The notes beneath the pieces are model-generated. The model saw only the letters and a list, made by a program, of their open reading frames with translations, was not told where the DNA came from and did not search any database. DNA of 64,000 bases from Calocera cornea HHB12733 (Eukaryota > Basidiomycota > Dacrymycetes > Dacrymycetales > Dacrymycetaceae). Location: contig KV423916.1 of assembly GCA_001632435.1 (NCBI GenBank), positions 310,001 through 374,000 of the forward strand. The letters run 5' to 3'. Below, in pieces: positions 1 to 12,286 of the stretch (its first letter is position 1; each line of letters starts with the position of its first letter). The position numbers and the translations under genes were made by a program.

Positions 1-2378
1 CTCCCCGGTCTTGGTGTTGAAGATCTGCGCAGAGCGGTTGCACCCCGTGGCGAGGCGGGTGCCGTCCGAGGAGAACCTGACGCAGCAGACGACCCTGTCC
101 CGATTAACAGACCGATCAGCCTCCCTCGTCCGCCCAAAAAGGAGCGAAAAAGGACGCACGACTCATGCAACAGCGTATGCACCAGCTTGACATCCAGCAC
201 CCTGGGCACGACATGCGGGTTGTAGATGGCGAACCAGTCGCCGCCCTCCGTGCGGTACTCCGGGCCCACGCGGTCCATGTCGACGACCTCCTGGCCGCGC
301 TGCTCCTCGCCCGGCCGCACGATGTTCTGCTGGATCACCAGCGTGCCTGTCTGCGATGGCCGGTCCGAGCGCGCGGCTGCCGGCGCGCCGGGGGCGTTCA
401 CCGTGCTCCCCGGTGCGGGGCCGGGGCCGGCGGGCGGAGGGCCGGGGGCGAGCGCGGGCACGGGCGCGGGCGGCAGCGGGTGGGGAGCATCACGCATCTC
501 CACGTCGCGCTGGTCGCGCTGGTCGCGCTGGTCGCGCTGGGGGAGCGGCATGGGCGGGGGCACGGGCCCCATCGCGCGCGGGGGGCCGGGAGGGGCGTCG
601 CGGTGCTGGACGAGCTCTGGCCCGGGGTGGCCGGCGCCGGGGCGGGAGCGCTCCATCAGCTCGCGTTCGCGGTCCCTTTGCTGCATTGCGCTGTTTCCCC
701 GCACAGCATTCCACAGAACAGAACAAAAGAAGCAGAAGCCCGATCCGATCAGCCGTGTATTGGGGAAGGGGGAGAGAGCGCGCACCGTTCCTCCTCAGGA
801 TGGCGGTCCATGAGCCCGTTGGCGGGCGGGAGGGCGGAGGGGGGCACGGGCGGGCCGTAGAACGCTGTTTAGCAGCCCAAGAAAAAGGGGGAGAGTCAGC
901 ATTGGTGTATAATGCGGACGGGACATGCGGGCGAGGAGTGTATATGTGCAATTGGGATGGGAAGGCAGTGGGGGTTAGGGAGCAGTGGGGATGGGCGTGG
1001 GCGTGGAAGGGGTTGGGGGGTTGTGTTGCAGTTGTGCATTTGGGTGTGGGTGTGAAGGAAGCGGGTGCGGGATTTCGGGATGTGGGTGGGAGTAGGAGTG
1101 GGAGTGGGAGTGGGGGAAAAGATGTGAAGAAGGGTGAAAAGTGAAGAAAGAAGGACTAACGCTTCACGTCCACGTCCATCCTCTCCCTCTCGCGCATCTC
1201 CCTCTCCCTGGCCTCCTGCCGCTCGCGCTCGCGCATCTCCCGATCGCGCATCTCCCGCTCCCGGTTGTCCCTCTCCCTCAGCTCGCGGTCGCGCAGCTCG
1301 CGCTCCCTCGCCCGCTCCCGCGCCTGGTACTCCTCCCGCTCCTTGAGCCGCTCGCGCTCGCGGTCCCGGTCCCGCTCGTCCCGCTCGCGCTCGCGCCGAT
1401 CACGCTCACGGCGGTCGACCATCTCCCGCTCGCGCTCCCTCTCCCGCCCGCTGCCGGGGGGAGCAGGCGCGAGCCCAGGAGGAGGAGGGCCGCCGTGCCC
1501 CTGCTGCTGCTGCTGCTGCTGGGAGGGGGGCGGGCCCCGATAGTGTTCCCCTTGCGGGCCATAACCCCCGGCGCTGCCGGGCGGCCCCGCACCTCCGGGA
1601 GTAGCGCTCTGGGGCGGCCCCTGCGCGCCGAGGCGGTCGAGCTGCGCCTGCAGCGTCGCCATGTGCTGCCGGAGCGCGGCGTTGTCGCTCCGGACTGCCG
1701 CGAGCTCGGTGTCGTACGTCTCGCGCAGGGAGAGCTGCTTCTGCTCGAGCAGGTGGTACAGGTGGCGCATCTCGGAGAGCTCGGCGATCTGGGAGCGGAC
1801 TGCGGGGGGGTTCAGATTAGCATCCCGCCTGGTTGAAGAAAAGGGGGCACTCACTCCTCGACTCAAACTCCTCCCTCTCCGCGCGGTACTGGGCGGCCTC
1901 AGCATTCAGCTGCTCCATCTCCTGCTTGAACTGCTCCATCAAGTCCAGCGCCCTGCCGGGCTCCCTGCGGTTGCCCATACTGCTCTGGGTAGCGATCATG
2001 TCCCTAGGATCGCGGGGATCGCGCTCGCGCATCTCCCTGGGGTCGCGGGGGTCGCGGTCGCGGTCTCTGAGGTCGCGGGGGTCGCGGGGGTCGTGCATGG
2101 CGGCCTGAGGGGGGATGAGGGCGGGGGGAGGGACGGTGAGGGAGTGGGCGTGATGCTGGCCCGGTGCGTTGGGGGGCATGATGCTTGGCGGGGAGGACTG
2201 TGCGCCGAGCGGGAGAGGGGGCGGGATGGGGATGGGCCCGCCTGGGCCTGGGCCTGGTGGGCCGTGGTGTGAGGGCGGTGGCGCGGACATGGAGGGGTGG
2301 TGCTGGGGGTGCATGTGGTGTGCGTGGTGTGCGGGGTGCATCCTTTCCCTCTCTCTCTCTGCGCGCGCCTCTCTCTCC

Positions 2379-2443
<65 letters not shown>

Positions 2444-2590
2444 GGGCGGCGGTGGCGGCGGTGGGCCTGCGGAGGGGTAGACGGGGGAGTGCTGCGATGC
2501 CGAGTGGGTGCGGTGGTGGGCCGGGTGGGGCGGGATGTGGTGGTTGGGGGCGAGGTGGTGCGGCTGCGACGGGTGGCGCGGCGCGGCCAT
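1..2590 (-). CDS. TUP1: Tup1-type WD40 transcriptional corepressor, 3' part cut by window edge
   Basis: General transcriptional corepressor acting in the nucleus with an Ssn6/Cyc8-type partner. I see a Gln-rich leader (one run of more than 20 Gln near 2393-2440), then a coiled-coil Tup_N domain (LDLMEQFKQEMEQLNAEAAQ, MRHLYHLLEQKQLSLRETYD). A long Arg/Glu repeat linker and a Pro-rich stretch follow, then the conserved entry to the propeller (GGDWFAIYNPHVVPRVLDVK) and first WD40 blade (VVCCVRFSSDGTRLATGCNR). Exons by splice phase: 2590-1855, 1799-1161, 864-786, 690-160, 94-1. The 79-nt exon at 864-786 is supported by clean phase on both sides. The start is the ATG at 2590; the upstream in-frame codon at 2608 is TTG. 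Most of the WD40 propeller lies outside the window. Family assignment is secure; the exact start is less so. Confidence 0.93.
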
Positions 2591-3592
2591 CCAGTCCCTT
2601 GCTGGCAACGAGTGGCGGGCGGGAGCGGGAGCGGGTCACGTTCAGTGGAGGGAGGGCAGGCGAGGCGGCTCGACCACGGGGAACGTGATGCTGCTGACCG
2701 ACGTGGTTGCAGCGGAGGAGGGGGGACGACCAGACGGGGGACGTGGCACAGTACTCAGTCTCACTGCTGTCAGACCTCTGACGAAATCCGGGCAAGCTTT
2801 CGGGCGGTCGGAACCACTTGCACGAGGCGTGCGCGGCGCGTGGCACCTCAACCTTCTTCGCAGGCCGTTCGCACCTTCTGCTCCTGGGCTTCCCTTCTGC
2901 TTCGGCGAACAGCGGTGGGAGCAAACCCTGAGCGGCCATGCCATCAAATCGCCATCCATCCCATCCGCGTGCCTCAGCCTCACAAGCAGCGTGTTTCACA
3001 CGGGCACAGCCTTCACCGGCACCGGTGCGGAAGCGGAAGCGGACCCTCTTCAAATCACAAGCCAAGAAGCCTGCGGGGTCGGCCCCGCCGCCCACCGTGG
3101 TCGGGCTCGGAAGGCACCGCAGCCGGGTGCCCCATGTGCGTTTTGGTTCCTCTCTCATCTGCTGTCGACTGACAAGTTCGGGTTGGTCTGATGCGCGATG
3201 ATAGATAAATAACTTACCGTATCTTCCCACATGCGTGATCAAAGTCGTTCAGTTATTATTCTTGAGGGAAACACAGGAGGCAACACTCTGTTGCTGTTCT
3301 GGGTTGCGAAGAATGAGCGCCGGTCGGCGCTTCAGCTTCCCGGGCGAGCCATACCTATCTCTGCTCTGCAAAAGATTTTCAGCGACACCGTGTAGCGTTA
3401 AGCCGCCCGCGTCGGACGCGCGCTTCGTTCGCTGCGGCGCTGCCCGTCCTGGCCGCATCGCGCAACCCGCAGCCGGCAGCTCGCAATCGGGCGACCTTTC
3501 TCTGCCCGCGAGGATGCCCTCATCCCATTCTCAGAGCACATAAGGCGAGGAGCCGATGCCCCCCACTTCTGCCATCAGCGACCAGCAGCAGG
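2591..3592. other. Divergent intergenic region between TUP1 and first hydrolase
   Basis: Shared upstream region of two divergently transcribed genes. I see no convincing gene, tRNA or repeat here. No clear TATA box precedes the first hydrolase, unlike its three downstream copies, so its promoter appears to differ. Confidence 0.6.
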
Positions 3593-5805
3593 ATGGCCAA
3601 GCCCGAGAGCGGCGCTGTCACGGTGGACTCTGGCCTGCCCACCCCGACAGCGACGGCGAGAGCGGGGGACGAGGTGCTCCCGGACCCGGGCGTCAAGAAG
3701 TCCCTGCGCAGGAGGAGGGGGACGGGCCCGGGCGTCAGGCGCGCGCTGCTTCTCTCTGGGGCGGGGCTGCTGCTCGGGTGGAAGCTACTCTCTGGGGGAC
3801 TCCGGAAAGTGCGCATATACGCGCATGTGCTGGCCAGGGTGACGGCGCTGACAAGCTGTGGCTGTTACAGGCCCGGGCAAAGCAGGCTGAGGGCGCTGCG
3901 GGGCACGGGAGCCTGATCGGCTGGACGTCCTGTGCCGATCTGCCCGAGTTCGACTGCGCCTACCTCTCCGTCCCGCTCTCCTATGCCGACGCCGAGCCGG
4001 AGCCGTCGGAGCAGCTGCACGTTTCGCTCGCCCTGCGTCGCTACCCCTCCACGGTCCCCCGCAACAGTGCAGACTACATGGGCACGCTGTTCCTCAACCC
4101 TGGTGGGCCGGGGGAGAGCGGCACGGCGAGTGTAGTGCACGACGCGCCTGTGATCGGGCTGGTGCTCGGGGGGAGGTATGATATACTTAGCTGGGACCCG
4201 AGGGGGGTCAATATGGTATGCCCGTGTCTGCTGTCTGCCCCGCGGCCTGTTATGCACGTACCCCTGCGGGCGGGCGGGTCTGATTCTGATTCTGATTCTG
4301 ATGGGTGGCGGACGGTAGACGACCCCCGCGCTCGACTGCTACCCGACGGAGTACGACGAGTTCCTCGCCGAGCAGGCGGCGTACCGCCTCGGCCTGCCGT
4401 TCCAAGCGCGCGGCGAGGGCGGGCGCGCGGCCGAGCTCGCCCTGCTGAAGAAGACCGACGCGTACTACGCGTCCGGGCTCGGCAGCTGCCTGAAGAACGG
4501 CAACACGAGGATGCTCGCCTCCCTCAGCACGGCGTACAACGTGCGGGATATGCTGCGGGTGCTCGAGGCGCTCGGGGAGGACGGGCGCGGGCTGCAGTAC
4601 TGGGGGTTCTCGTATGGCTCGATTCTGGGCGCCACGTTCGCAGCCATGTTCCCCGAGAAGGTGCATCGCGTGATGCTCGATGGTGTGTCCAGCGCGCGGC
4701 TCTACACGAGGGACATATTCGACTGGGGCCGCTCGGGCTTGGACGACACGAACAAGGTCTGGCAGGGCTTTCTCAGCAGCTGCGCGAAGGCTGGCCCGGC
4801 GCGCTGCGCCCTCGCGAAGGGGAACGACACCGCCGAGAGCATCATGGCAAGGTTCGACAAGATCGTGGAGAACGCGATCGACCGGCCCGTGCCTGTGCCG
4901 TGGGGAGGCGTTACCAGCGGGATCGTCACCGCTAGCGATGTCATCCAGGCTGTGAGTGCATATATGCGCGTTCCTGGGAGAGACAACTGACTGCATACCA
5001 GGTCTACAAGGTGCTGTATGCGCCCAAGGACTGGCCAAAGGTCGCCACCGCGCTCGCAGCGCTCGAGGTGGGCGACGCCTACCCGCTCGCGGCCTACCTG
5101 GACGAGGTGACCCCCGCACCGCCGGGCGGCCGCCGTTCCCCGCTGGCCAACATCTTCAACCGGCATATGACGACGATCGCCTCGCCCCTCACGACGGAGG
5201 CGATCATGTGCTCGGACACGGACCAGCGCGTCGCGCACGCCGGCGCGCCGGACGCCGCGGGCTTCGCGCAGTACGTGAGGGAGCTCGCGAACATCAGCAG
5301 CATCACGGGCGAGAGCTGGGCGCTTTGGGTCGCCAAGTGCAGGGTATGGAACGTCACTGCGACGGAGGCGTACAGGGGCCCGTGGACGGTCGCGGAGGGG
5401 CTGAAGCAGACCAAGTACGTTTCCACACGCATACATCCGTCGCAGTGCAATACTGACACGGGCGCCTACCACAGGTTCCCCGTCCTGTTCCTCGGCGTCA
5501 CCGCCGACCCCGTCACGCCCCTCTCGGCCGCGAAGGACATGTCAGCCGGGTTCGGAAACACCTCCGCCACCTTGTTGATTCAGGACGGCTTCGGCCACTG
5601 CTCGTACGCGCACCCCTCCCTCTGCACCGCCAAGACAGTCGCCGCGTACTTCCTGGAGGGCAAGGTGCCGGCGTACGGGACGGTGTGCTCGAGCCCGGAG
5701 GAATACCTCTTCCCCGAGAGTGGGGCGACGGACGACTTCCTGAGCGCGCTGAGCATGGAGGATCGGGAGCTGCTGCAAGCGTGGGAGAAGCTGGGGGACA
5801 GGTAA
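3593..5805 (+). CDS. TAP-like alpha/beta hydrolase (peptidase S33-like), tandem copy 1
   Basis: Predicted serine hydrolase of the tripeptidyl-aminopeptidase/TAP-like group, probably anchored by one N-terminal membrane helix (ALLLSGAGLLLGWKLL, about residues 50-65) preceded by Arg/Lys. Exons: 3593-3808, 3871-4215, 4319-4951, 5002-5414, 5475-5805; 645 aa. Visible motifs are the oxyanion-type FLNPGGPGESG, the nucleophile elbow GFSYG (Ser about 285), Asp in TADPVTPL (about 547) and His in GFGHCS (about 577). It is the most diverged of four tandem copies: it has its own N-terminus (MAKPESGA instead of MEKYGAI), a longer intron 2 with TCTGAT repeats, and ends GDR instead of GDSVVAW. Substrate unknown; a membrane-bound exo- or oligopeptidase is the family expectation. 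Confidence 0.88.
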
Positions 5806-6148
5806 AGCACATTTTGTGCCGACACATTCTCGATCTCTACGCATCAACCAACCAACAGTTAATCCAGCGTAACGCACGTAGCCTTAATTTCATCTACGGG
5901 CTTGTTCAAACGCGCTTCACCGTGACGGAACGCGACACCGTTGGCTAAGCTTGATTGCGCCCCGTGCGCAAGTTCAAGCAGTTGGATGTGCGGCGAGGAC
6001 TAATTGAAGTGATGACTCGCACTTCACCATGAGCGAAGGGGCTGGGATCGCCACAACGAAGCGTGGCCTATGTTACGGCACTCGCTGACTACTCCTCAAC
6101 GCACTGTGCAATTTGGTGGTCGACCACGATTGGGTTCCAGCCCAGCAA

Positions 6149-6597
6149 ACGCAGCAACCCGAGAATCCGATGTCTGGGCTTGTCGGGTTTCGGCCGGATA
6201 AGGAGGCTGTCATGGTCGGATGGCTGCTGTGGCGCGGAGAAGTGAGCAAGAGAACGAAACTTGGGTTTGAGCGAAGATCTGGTGGTACTCTAGATACAGC
6301 TGGATTCGAATCTAAATATGTACACAAGCTTGGGTGTTGGAGAATCGGCGCGCTTGGTAAGGCTGACCGGTGCAGAATACAATCAATGCCAAGCCTCGGT
6401 GGCTATCAACAGACCCTGAGTACCTCCCAAACAAGGTCGCGTCGCCCTGCAATGACGCGCCCTTTTGCTGTCTAACTCACACCCAAGCCGCAAGCCGGCG
6501 ATCCTCCCTCTTCCCGGCAGAGGAAGATGCTGCTCGGGCTGGCTATTGGCTCTCTGGGATCGGATGACGCGGCCAGCCCATGACGGGCTATATAACC
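6149..6597 (+). promoter_or_regulatory. Upstream region of hydrolase copy 2: conserved block and TATA box
   Basis: In the 5806-6649 intergenic region, 6149-6200 holds a block (core ACCCGAGAATCCGATG, then CGGGTTTCGGCCGG) that recurs upstream of copies 3 and 4 at 430-500 bp before the ATG. A TATATAA box at about 6589-6595 lies 60 bp before the start. The CGG...CCG arrangement resembles a zinc-cluster factor site; that reading is inference. Confidence 0.55.
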
Positions 6598-6649
6598 GTC
6601 CCCATCTATGGAGACGTCCCCCTTCTGCTCGCTACTACATAGCACCAGC

Positions 6650-8751
6650 ATGGAGAAATACGGCGCCATCGACTCTGGCCTGCCTACCACGACGGCGGGG
6701 AGCAAAGAGGTGCTCCCGGACCTCCAGAAGGCGAAGAGGAGACGGACGGTCGTCAAGCGTGCGCTGCTCCTCTCTGCGGCGGGCGCGTTGCTCGGGTGGA
6801 AGCTGCTCGACGGGGGTGTCTGGCATGTGCGCATATACCCAAGTATACCCACATAGGTGACGGCGCTGATCAGCTGCTGCAGACCGGAGCGAAAGGCGCT
6901 ACAACGGGACACGGGATCTCCTGGACGCCATGCGCGGACCTGACCGAGTTCGACTGCGCCTACTTCTCAGTCCCGATGGACTACGCAGACCCGCAGCCGT
7001 CCGAGCACGTCTCGCTGGCGCTCCGACGCTGGCCCGCCACAGCGCCCAAGAAGGATTACATGGGCACGCTGTTCATCAACCCTGGTGGGCCGGGAGGGAG
7101 CGGTACGGCGAGCGTGGTGAACCAGGGGCCTACGCTGGGGAAGATCTTGAAGGGGAGGTACGATATCATGAGCTGGGACCCGCGCGGGGTGAACATGGTA
7201 GGTCCCCCCAGTCGGTTGCGTATGGGCCGTGTTCTGATGTCGGCGTGTAGACGACCCCTTCGCTCGACTGCTACCCGACAGAGTACGACGAGTATATGTC
7301 CGAGTCGTTCTCCAACCACCTCGGCCTGCCATTCCAAGCGCGCGGCGAGGGCGGGTCGGCCGCTGAGATCGCTCTGATGAAGAAGACGGACACGTACTAC
7401 CTGTCCGGGCTCGGCAGCTGCCTGAAGAACGGCAACGCAAAGATGCTCGCCTCGGTCAGCACGGCGTACAATGTGCGCGATATGGTGCGCATGCTCGAGG
7501 CACTGGGAGAGGATGAGCGCGGGCTGCAATACTGGGGATTCTCTTATGGCACTATCTTGGGAGCGACATTCTCCGCGATGTTCCCGGAGAAGGTGCACCG
7601 CGTGATGCTGGATGGTGTGTCTAGCGCGCGCCTATACACGACCGATATGTTCGACTGGGGCCGTTCGGGCATGGACGACACCAACAAGGTCTGGCAGGGC
7701 TTCCTCAGCCGCTGCGCCAAGGCTGGCCCGGCGCGCTGTGCGCTCGCGAAGGGGGACGATACCGCGGAGAGCATCTTGGCAAGGTTCAACAAGGTGGTCG
7801 ACGACCTTATCGAGCAACCCGTGCCCGTGTCGTGGGGCGGCGTCACGAGTGGGATCATCACAGCCAGCGATGTCATCCAGGGTGTAAGCGCATCCTTATA
7901 TGCACGTTTGTGGCAACATAGGCTTACAAGTGCAATAGGTGTTCAAGGTGCTGTATGCGCCTAAGCTGTGGCCCACGCTCGCTACCGCCCTCGCTGCGCT
8001 TGAGGCGGGCGACCCCTACCCGCTCGCAGCATACGTCAACGAGCCTTCCCCGCAGGGTGACCCCCTGACGGAGCGCCGTGACCCGCTTGACAACATCTTC
8101 AAGCGTCATATGACAAAGACGTGGTCGCCAGTCACCACCGAGGCCATCATGTGCTCCGACACGGACCAGAGTGTCGCTCATGCGGGTGCACCGGACGCTG
8201 CGAGCTTCGCCGAGTACTCGCGCGAGCTCGGGAAGCTCAGCATCACAGGTGAGACGTGGGCACACTGGGTTGGCAAGTGCAGGCTGTGGAACGTCACTGC
8301 GACTGAGGCGTACAGGGGCCCGTGGAAGGTTGAGGACGGGCTGAAGCAGACCAAGTGAGGCTCCACGCCCATATCCCTATGAATTCGCAATACTGACGCT
8401 TATCACAGCTTCCCCGTCATGTTCCTCGGTGTCACCGCCGACCCCGTCACTCCCCTCTCGGCTGCGAAAGACATGTCGGCTGGGTTCGGAAACACCTCCG
8501 CGACCTTGCTCATCCAGGACGGCTTCGGCCACTGCTCGACCGCCCACCCCTCGCTCTGCACCGCCAAGACTGTCGCCGCATACTTCCTGGAAGGCAAGGT
8601 TCCCGAGTATGGGACGGTGTGCTCGAGTCCGGAGGAGTACCTTTTCCCCGAGGGTGGGGCGACGGACGACTTCATGAGCACGATGAGCGTGGAGGATCGG
8701 GAGCTGCTGCAAGCGTGGGAGAAGCTGGGCGACAGCGTCGTTGCGTGGTAA
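6650..8751 (+). CDS. TAP-like alpha/beta hydrolase, tandem copy 2
   Basis: Same five-exon architecture as its neighbours: 6650-6826, 6883-7197, 7251-7883, 7939-8354, 8409-8751; 627 aa. The start MEKYGAIDSGLP matches copies 3 and 4, so I reject the in-frame ATG at 6608. N-terminal membrane helix ALLLSAAGALLGWKLL. Motifs: INPGGPGGSG, nucleophile GFSYG (Ser about 262), Asp in TADPVTPL (about 525), His in GFGHCS (about 555). Catalytic residues are intact. Copies 2, 3 and 4 are much closer to each other than to copy 1 and begin at an almost constant spacing of about 2.82 kb, which points to recent unequal duplication of a gene-plus-promoter unit. Confidence 0.9.
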
Positions 8752-9043
8752 AGGACAGTGTCACGGATATGTTTGGGATCTCTGCACATCAATGCACAAA
8801 CAATCGTGGTTAATTTATGTTTATATTCATCCACAGGCCTGTCCGGGCGTGATTGGCCGTGAACGGTGCCGCTCTCTAGGCTCGATTGCAACGCGTGGGT
8901 AAAGTGCAAGGAGTTACATGTGTGGCGACGCGCTGTGCCTAGCACCTCACCGGGTTCGGATGGCCAGAAGGAAGCGCGCCCTGCATTACGGCACTCTCGC
9001 TGAATGCGTCTCGCACCCTCAGGTCGCACTGTTACTGCGATTG

Positions 9044-9417
9044 CACGCAGCAATCCGAGAATCCGTTGCCCCAGCTACATCGGGTTTCGGCCGGGTGGAG
9101 CCGTCCGTTGAGACCTTGCAGCACATCTTCAAACGTATAGAAAGACTTGAGAGCTGTTGGAACTGTTGCTCTTGGGCAGGCCCTAGCATCTAGATAGTGA
9201 TGGAAATCAAAGGAATTCTAAAGAATAAGCTTGAGCCTGGTCGAAGCCGCGCGCTTCGTAAGGCCGACTCCGAGTCTGGCAAAAAGAACGGGTCCTGAGC
9301 AACCCGCCAAACCAGGCCGCGTCGCCGTACCGTCCAAGCCCAGGATCCTCGCTCTTTCCGGACGACAATGAATCTAGGGCACTGGCTATCGCCCCTCCAG
9401 CGTGGGTGGGTATATAG
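9044..9417 (+). promoter_or_regulatory. Upstream region of hydrolase copy 3: conserved block and TATA box
   Basis: Duplicated promoter inside the 8752-9469 intergenic region. The conserved block is at 9044-9098 (ATCCGAGAATCCG, then ATCGGGTTTCGGCCGGGTGG). A TATATAG box at 9411-9417 stands 59 bp before the start codon, the same spacing as in copy 4. Confidence 0.55.
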
Positions 9418-9469
9418 CCATCTGTAGTGGATTGAATGAGTCCCTTCTTGCGATCATATTGGCACTAGC

Positions 9470-11567
9470 ATGGAGAAGTACGGCGCTATCGACACAGGCC
9501 TGCCGGTCACCGCGAGGAAGGAGGCGCTCCCAGATCTCAACAAGTCGAGGAGACGGGCGATCATCAAGCGTGCGCTACTTGTCTCTGCGGCGGGCGTGCT
9601 GCTGGGCTGGAAACTGCTTAATGGGACTGTCTGGAACGTGCGTATTCCCGCCTGTATGGTGTAGGTGTATGCGCGAACCGCACTGATCAGATTTATAGAC
9701 CAATGTGAAGGACACCTCAATGGTTCGTGGCATTTCTTGGACGCCCTGTGCAGACCTCACGGAGTTCGACTGCGCCTACTTCTCGGTGCCGATGGACTAC
9801 GCGGATCCGCAGCCGTCCGAGCACGTCTCGCTCGCACTCCGGCGCTGGCCCGCCACCGCACCCAAGAAGGACTACATGGGCACGCTGTTCATCAACCCTG
9901 GTGGACCGGGCGGGAGTGGCACAGCAAGCGTGGTCATCAGAGGGCCAGAGCTCGGGAGGATCCTGAAGGGGCGGTACGATATCATGAGCTGGGACCCGAG
10001 GGGTGTCAATATGGTGCGTCGCCTGCCCGTAGGCTGTACTGTCCACTGGGCATGCGCTGATTGTGCTCGTAATAGACGACCCCCGCAATCGACTGTTACC
10101 CGACGGAGTACGATGAGTACATGTCCGAGCAGCAGTCATACCACCTCGGCCTCCCCTTCCAAGCGCGCGGTGAGGGTGGGTCCGCCGCCGAGATCGCCTT
10201 GTTGAAGAAGAAAGACACGTACACTCAGTCGGGGGTCGGCAGCTGCCTGAAGAACGGGAACGCGAAGATGCTCGCCTCGGTCAGCACGGCCTACACCGTG
10301 CGTGATATGATGCGCATGCTCGAGGCACTGGGGGAGGACGAACGCGGTCTCCAGTACTGGGGTTTCTCGTACGGTACTATCCTGGGCGCAACGTTCTCGG
10401 CCATGTTTCCCGAGAAGGTGCACCGCGTTATGCTCGACGGCGTGTCAAGCGCGCGGTTCTACCACAGGGACATTTTCGACTGGGGCCGGTCCGGCATGGA
10501 CGATACCAACAAGGTCTGGCAGGGCTTCCTCAGCAGCTGCGCAAAGGCTGGACCGGCGCGCTGCGCACTCGCGAAGGGGGATGATACCGCGGAGATCATT
10601 CTGGCGAGGTTCAACAAGATGGTGGAACTCTTGCTTGAGCAGCCCGTGCCGGTGTCTTGGGGAGGCGTCACGAGCGGGATCATCACGGCCAGCGATGTTA
10701 TCCAGGGGGTAAGTGCACTATATGCGAGTTCCGGGCCAGAAAGCTTACAAGTACCAATAGGTCTTCAAGGTGCTGTATGCGCCGAAGAAGTGGCCCATCC
10801 TTGCCTCCGCACTCGCCGCTCTCGAGGAGGGCGATCCCTACCCGCTCGCAGCCTACGTGAACGAGCCTGCCCCGCAGGGCGACCCTCTGACGGCGCGCCG
10901 AGACCCCTTGGACAACGTGTTCAAGCGGCACATGACAAAGACTTGGTCTACCATCGCCGGTGATGCCATCATGTGCTCCGACACAGACCAGACCGTCTCG
11001 CACGCCGGCTTCCCCGACAGCACGGCATTCGCAGAGTATTCGCGTGAGCTTGGGAAGCTCAGCGTTACAGGCGAGAGGTGGGCGCACTCGATCGGCAGGT
11101 GCAGGCTGTGGAACATCACGGCGACCGAGGCGTACCGGGGCCCGTGGAATGTCGAGGAGGGGCTGAAGCAGACCAAGTGAGGGCCCACGCGCATTTATCT
11201 TTAACATGGCAATGTTGACGCCTATCGCAGCTTCCCCGTCCTGTTCCTTGGCGTCACCGCCGACCCTGTCACGCCCCTCTCAGCCGCGAAGGACATGTCA
11301 GCCGGATTTGGCAACATTTCCGCGACCCTGCTCATCCAGGACGGCTTCGGCCACTGCTCGACTGCCCACCCCTCGCTCTGTACCGCCAAGACAGTCGCGG
11401 CATACTTCCTGGAGGGTAGGGTTCCCGAGTACGGCACGGTGTGCTCGAGTCCGGAGGAATATCTTTTCCCTGAGGACGGGGACAGTCCGATGAGCTCAAT
11501 GAGCGCGGAAGATCGGGAGCTGCTGCAGGCATGGGAGAAGCTTGGCGACAGCGTTGTCGCGTGGTAA
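9470..11567 (+). CDS. TAP-like alpha/beta hydrolase, tandem copy 3
   Basis: Exons 9470-9637, 9699-10013, 10076-10708, 10761-11176, 11231-11567; 622 aa. Starts MEKYGAIDTGLPVT, followed by a basic stretch and a short membrane helix (ALLVSAAGVLLGWKLL). Keeps INPGGPGGSG, GFSYG (Ser about 259), the TADPVTPL Asp and the GFGHCS His. Near the C-terminus it has a two-residue shorter, charge-altered loop (PEDGDSPMSS) compared with copies 2 and 4. Exons 2 and 3 have exactly the same lengths (315 and 633 nt) as in copies 2 and 4. Confidence 0.9.
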
Positions 11568-11857
11568 GGACATTGGCGCCGATCTGTTCCGGATCTTTGC
11601 GCATCAACGAACAAGCAATCTCGGTTAACTTATGTATCATTCCGTTCTATTCATCTGCTGGCCTGTCCAAGCGCGATTGACCGTGACCGAAAGTACTGGC
11701 TAAGGTCGATTGCATCGTGTGGGCGAAGTGCAAGGACTTATAGCAATAAGCGGGGACGTGACAACGAAGCATGCCCCTCATTACGACACTCGCTGACAAC
11801 GCGCCTCGTCTCTTCAGGTTGTGCCACTTGTTTGTCCACCGCGATTGGGTTCTAGGC

Positions 11858-12234
11858 CAGCGAACGCAGCAACCCGAGAATCCGATGTCGCAGGTACGTC
11901 GGGTTTCGGCCGGGTGGGGGTGTTGGGACGGTGTCGCACAACTTCAAGACGAGCAGAAAGACCCGGCTTGTTGGACCGTTATTATCGGACAATCTAATTA
12001 CAACTGGAAAGTGATAGAAGTCGAGAGAATACGGAGAATAAGCTTGAGTGTTGTCGAATCGGCACACTTCGTAAGGCCGACCGGTGAAGAGCTGACCCTG
12101 TGAAACCCGCCAAACAGGGTCGCAGTGACGCGGTCTGGGTCGCTCGCCGCCGCCAGCCGTGGATCCTCCCTCATCCCGGGCGACAATGAACCTACAGGCA
12201 CTGGCTATCGGCCCAGCGCGGGTGGGGTATATAG
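11858..12234 (+). promoter_or_regulatory. Upstream region of hydrolase copy 4: conserved block and TATA box
   Basis: Third copy of the duplicated promoter, in the 11568-12286 intergenic region. The block ACCCGAGAATCCGATG...TCGGGTTTCGGCCGGG is at 11858-11912 and TATATAG at 12228-12234, 59 bp before the start. Confidence 0.55.
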
Positions 12235-12286
12235 CCCTCCTCAATGAATCGAGCGGATTCCCTCTTGCGATTAGATAGGCACTAGC

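Noticed and set aside
2004..3242. Open frame of 412 codons on the minus strand upstream of and overlapping TUP1
   Set aside because: Different frame from the Tup1 protein, extremely Pro/Arg/Ala-rich, and it reads the poly-Gln tract as poly-Ala. No domain.
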